Source: Loktanella sp. D2R18 (GTDB taxonomy: Bacteria > Pseudomonadota > Alphaproteobacteria > Rhodobacterales > Rhodobacteraceae). Taken from it: a stretch of DNA of 64,000 nucleotides. The stretch covers positions 186,001 through 250,000 of the forward strand of contig NZ_QOCG01000011.1 of the NCBI RefSeq assembly GCF_003318235.1. The letters are read 5' to 3'. Below, piece by piece: positions 61,922-64,000 of this stretch (the stretch's first letter is position 1; every line of letters begins with the position of its first letter). Both the position numbers and the translations under genes were made by a program. The notes under the pieces were generated by a model. That model saw nothing but the letters and a program-made list of their open reading frames with translations. It did no database searches and was not told the origin of the DNA.

Positions 61922-62671
61922 TTACGCTGATACTTGCGGCGGCAACCACAGTTCTACTGAGGAATCGTCGCCGCCCCAAACCGCGCGTGCCCGACCGCTT
62001 GCTTTGGCGACGTAAAGCGCCTTGTCAGCTTCACTCAACATGCGTTTGGTATCCAACCCGCCGTTGGCCTGTAGCAACCCGACCGACGATGTGACATTGA
62101 TAGCAGTGCCTGAATACGCCTCTTCGTGGCGTACCCCTTCACTTAGTCGCGCGCCAAGTTGTTCGGCACTGTCAGTGTCAATGTCTGCCACAAATATTGC
62201 GAATTCTTCCCCCCCTAAACGTCCAACAATGTCAGTTGCGCGCACCAGGTGACGCATCCTGTCAGCCATTCCACGCAAGACTTCGTCGCCTACAGGATGG
62301 CCAAAGCCGTCATTCACGTCCTTAAAGTGATCAAGGTCGAGCATAAACAGAACGCCGTTCGTCTGTTTTTCGAGGCGTGCCATAAACGCCCCGCGATTTA
62401 GCAGACCTGTTAAAGAATCTGTCCGTGCCAAACGCATCGCGTCACGACGCAATCTTTCGCCACGCGCAATCAAAACAAGAGCAATCGTAACCAGCGGTGT
62501 AGAGGTTGTCATAGAAATCCAAAAATGCTCTGTGAATTTATTCGATCCGCCCCCCAAAATTAGAAATTCTATTGCGATGACGACAAGGGAATCGATCACG
62601 CTCCATAAGATCACCGAAATAGGCCAATGCCACCAGGCGCGTGGCATAAGTTTTGTGAGTATTTGGTCCAT
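61922..62671 (-). CDS. Membrane-bound diguanylate cyclase (GGDEF)
   Basis: 249 residues. Two membrane helices (WPISVILWSVIDSLVVIAIEFLI and SMTTSTPLVTIALVLIA), then a GGDEF domain (about 90-245) with the active-site motif GGEEF in IVGRLGGEEFAIF. The RxxD inhibitory site (RATD) stands five residues before it, so product inhibition by c-di-GMP is likely. No sensor domain besides the helices. Start is uncertain among 62671, 62689 and 62695. Converges on yghU with a 14-base gap. Confidence 0.9.
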   Translation of the reverse strand: MDQILTKLMPRAWWHWPISVILWSVIDSLVVIAIEFLILGGGSNKFTEHFWISMTTSTPLVTIALVLIARGERLRRDAMRLARTDSLTGLLNRGAFMARLEKQTNGVLFMLDLDHFKDVNDGFGHPVGDEVLRGMADRMRHLVRATDIVGRLGGEEFAIFVADIDTDSAEQLGARLSEGVRHEEAYSGTAINVTSSVGLLQANGGLDTKRMLSEADKALYVAKASGRARAVWGGDDSSVELWLPPQVSA

Positions 62672-62695
62672 ACTTTTTCCAGTTTCCATGGGCAC

Positions 62696-62859
62696 AACGA
62701 ACTTCTACCTTCATTTCCCTAAGACCTACTTAAGTCGGGCTGCTGCACGTTCCAGAAATAAAGTTCCAAAATCACCCCCTAAAACGACATTTTCTCCATT
62801 GAGCTATTGACCCCCTGTTTTGCGACCCTTATTGTCTGATAACACGCAAAGGAAACCTA
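62696..62859. other. Upstream part of the ilvB leader region
   Basis: 164 bases between the diguanylate cyclase start and the leader peptide. AT-rich, without a gene I can support. Both the cyclase promoter and the ilvB promoter should lie here; I could not choose boxes with confidence. Confidence 0.5.
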
Positions 62860-62907
62860 ATGACCAAGGTCGTACTCATTCTAAGATACATGCGCATGGG
62901 CCGGTAA
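62860..62907 (+). CDS. Leader peptide for ilvB attenuation
   Basis: 15 codons, MTKVVLILRYMRMGR, then TAA. A good AAAGGA lies six bases before the ATG. Five consecutive codons are for Val, Val, Leu, Ile, Leu, the amino acids made by the downstream enzyme. This is the classical design of a ribosome-mediated attenuator for branched-chain amino acids. It stands 91 bases before the ilvB start. Confidence 0.85.
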   Translation: MTKVVLILRYMRMGR

Positions 62908-62959
62908 CGGTAAGACCATAACGATCCCATGCGCCTCCGACACTCTCGGGGGTTTTTTT
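62892..62959 (+). terminator. Attenuator: anti-terminator hairpin candidate and intrinsic terminator before ilvB
   Basis: Terminator at 62934-62959: CCTCCGA, loop CACTC, TCGGGGG, then seven T. Just upstream GCGCATGGG (62892-62900, inside the leader codons) can pair perfectly with CCCATGCGC (62926-62934), which touches the terminator's left arm by one or two bases. A ribosome ending the leader would block the first arm and leave the terminator free; one stalled at the Val/Leu/Ile codons would allow the upstream hairpin. How strongly the two exclude each other is uncertain because the overlap is so short. Confidence 0.8.
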
Positions 62960-62998
62960 GTGACTAATGATAACATCAGCGGATAGGACGCGAGAACA

Positions 62999-64000
62999 AT
63001 GACAAAAGCCATGACGGGCGCAAAAATGGTAGTACAGGCCTTGATCGATCAGGGTGTGGAAGTCGTCTTTGGATACCCTGGCGGTGCCGTCCTACCAATC
63101 TATGACGAGATTTTTCAGCAAAACAGCATCACCCATGTTTTGGTGCGCCACGAACAAGGGGCCGTTCATGCCGCCGAAGGGTATGCGCGTTCAACCGGCA
63201 AACCCGGCGTCGCATTGGTGACATCTGGCCCCGGCGCGACAAACGCTGTGACCGGTCTGACAGATGCGTTGCTGGACAGCATTCCCCTGATCGTTTTGAC
63301 CGGCCAAGTGCCAACATTCATGATTGGGTCAGATGCGTTCCAAGAGGCCGACACCGTCGGCATTACCCGCCCCTGCACCAAGCATAACTGGCTGATCAAA
63401 GAGACAGACAAGCTGGCCGCGACCCTGCACGAGGCATTCCATGTCGCAACATCAGGCCGCCCCGGCCCCGTGCTGATCGACATCCCCAAGGATGTTCAAT
63501 TTGCGACCGGCACCTATACCGAGGCCAAACAGGTCGAAACCCACTACAACCCGCAGGTCAAAGGCGACATCGACGCAATCACCGAATTGGTGAAAGCAAT
63601 GGAAACTGCCAAGCGCCCCGTGTTCTATACAGGCGGCGGCGTGATCAATTCCGGCCCGCAAGCCTCGCAATTACTGCGCGAATTGGTTGCAGCAACCAAC
63701 TTCCCGATCACCTCAACCTTAATGGGTTTGGGCTGCTACCCGGCGTCCGGTGATAATTGGTTGGGCATGCTGGGTATGCACGGGCTGTACGAAGCCAATA
63801 TGGCGATGCATGATTGCGACCTGATGATCAACATCGGCGCGCGATTTGACGATCGGATCACAGGCCGTCTGGATGCGTTCAGCCCCGGATCTAAAAAGGC
63901 GCATATTGATATTGATGCGTCATCAATCAACAAGGTGATCCATGTCGATATTCCGATCTTAGGCGATGTTGCGCATGTGCTTGAGGATTTGCTGAACGTG
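62999..64000 (+). CDS. ilvB: Acetolactate synthase large subunit, N-terminal part (runs off the window)
   Basis: 334 codons visible, open to the last base. ThDP-dependent enzyme making 2-acetolactate and 2-aceto-2-hydroxybutyrate, the first step of Val/Leu/Ile synthesis. Seen: MTGAKMVVQALIDQGVEVVFGYPGG, the catalytic Glu in RHEQGAVHAAEGYAR that activates the cofactor, GVALVTSGPGATNAVTG, and the start of the central FAD-binding domain (PVFYTGGGVIN ... MLGMHGLYEANMAMHDCDL). The ATG at 62999 is used. The small subunit ilvN is expected beyond the window. Controlled by the attenuator directly upstream. Confidence 0.96.
   Translation, partial: MTKAMTGAKMVVQALIDQGVEVVFGYPGGAVLPIYDEIFQQNSITHVLVRHEQGAVHAAEGYARSTGKPGVALVTSGPGATNAVTGLTDALLDSIPLIVLTGQVPTFMIGSDAFQEADTVGITRPCTKHNWLIKETDKLAATLHEAFHVATSGRPGPVLIDIPKDVQFATGTYTEAKQVETHYNPQVKGDIDAITELVKAMETAKRPVFYTGGGVINSGPQASQLLRELVAATNFPITSTLMGLGCYPASGDNWLGMLGMHGLYEANMAMHDCDLMINIGARFDDRITGRLDAFSPGSKKAHIDIDASSINKVIHVDIPILGDVAHVLEDLLNV

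Noticed and set aside
1-64000. Mobile elements, prophage, CRISPR arrays, defence islands
   Set aside because: No transposase, integrase, direct-repeat array, phage or restriction gene found on either strand by reading; the window is core genome.

Overview
The window is a gene-dense stretch of chromosome from an alphaproteobacterium of the Rhodobacteraceae, most likely the Roseobacter group. The evidence is the local gene orders (lptG-lptD-surA-pdxA-rsmA; rpmF-plsX-fabH-ihfA-merR; erpA/dgt...argS-SPOR-nagZ-scpA-scpB), small families typical of this group (DUF4167, DUF2852, DUF2927, an OlsB ornithine acyltransferase, a PIN protein paired with an rRNA methyltransferase), a cysteine-poor DksA, and Entner-Doudoroff genes. 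I see no transposase, integrase, CRISPR array, prophage or plasmid gene. Almost all of it is core genome.

Layout. 1-5.8 kb: outer-membrane biogenesis and linked housekeeping genes on + (lptG tail, lptD, surA-like, pdxA, rsmA). 5.8-10.1 kb, minus: DUF4167, prmC-prfA, DUF1499, M20 amidohydrolase. 10.2-13.1 kb: mazG, a Fe3+-binding protein with a strong terminator, a dienelactone hydrolase. 13.1-14.0 kb: an AT-richer island with an ankyrin-repeat protein. 14-19.7 kb: ABC-F ATPase, olsB, msrB, an unknown secreted protein, a riboflavin transporter (RibN type) behind an FMN riboswitch, bamE. 19.7-25 kb: yceD, rpmF, plsX, fabH, ihfA, merR, tRNA-Pro(GGG), a two-domain dCTP deaminase. 25-33.4 kb, minus: small basic protein, scpB, scpA, nagZ, SPOR protein, argS, CPA antiporter, dgt. 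33.5-36.6 kb: erpA-like, xthA, small secreted protein, FAD monooxygenase, dksA. 36.8-42.2 kb, plus: MoxR ATPase, GNAT, DUF2927 lipoprotein, a 56-residue membrane protein, VWA/CoxE-like protein, MOSC, M48 protease. 42.2-44.6 kb, minus: PIN protein, rRNA methyltransferase, lipoprotein. 44.7-50.3 kb: edd-eda behind a LacI-type palindrome, then glnE. 50.4-52.8 kb: YbaK-like deacylase, DUF2852, RDD, bpt. 52.9-59.7 kb: a TakP-like TRAP transporter (dctP-Q-M) divergent from a cache-domain histidine kinase and NarL-type regulator. 59.7-64 kb: LysM/solute-binding fusion, YghU-type GST, diguanylate cyclase, and the start of ilvB behind a leader-peptide attenuator.

The most interesting regulatory pieces are three. 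(i) An FMN riboswitch places a generic-looking DMT permease in riboflavin uptake. (ii) A 15-codon leader peptide (Val-Val-Leu-Ile-Leu) and an intrinsic terminator lie before ilvB. (iii) A 7-2-7 inverted repeat with outer half-sites sits between dctP and the kinase gene and is a natural candidate target of the encoded NarL-type regulator. The TRAP large permease is nearly twice the usual DctM length. I did not find a clearly new defence or mobile system; the less-described units are the MoxR-VWA cluster, the LysM/solute-binding fusion and a few unrecognised small or secreted proteins.
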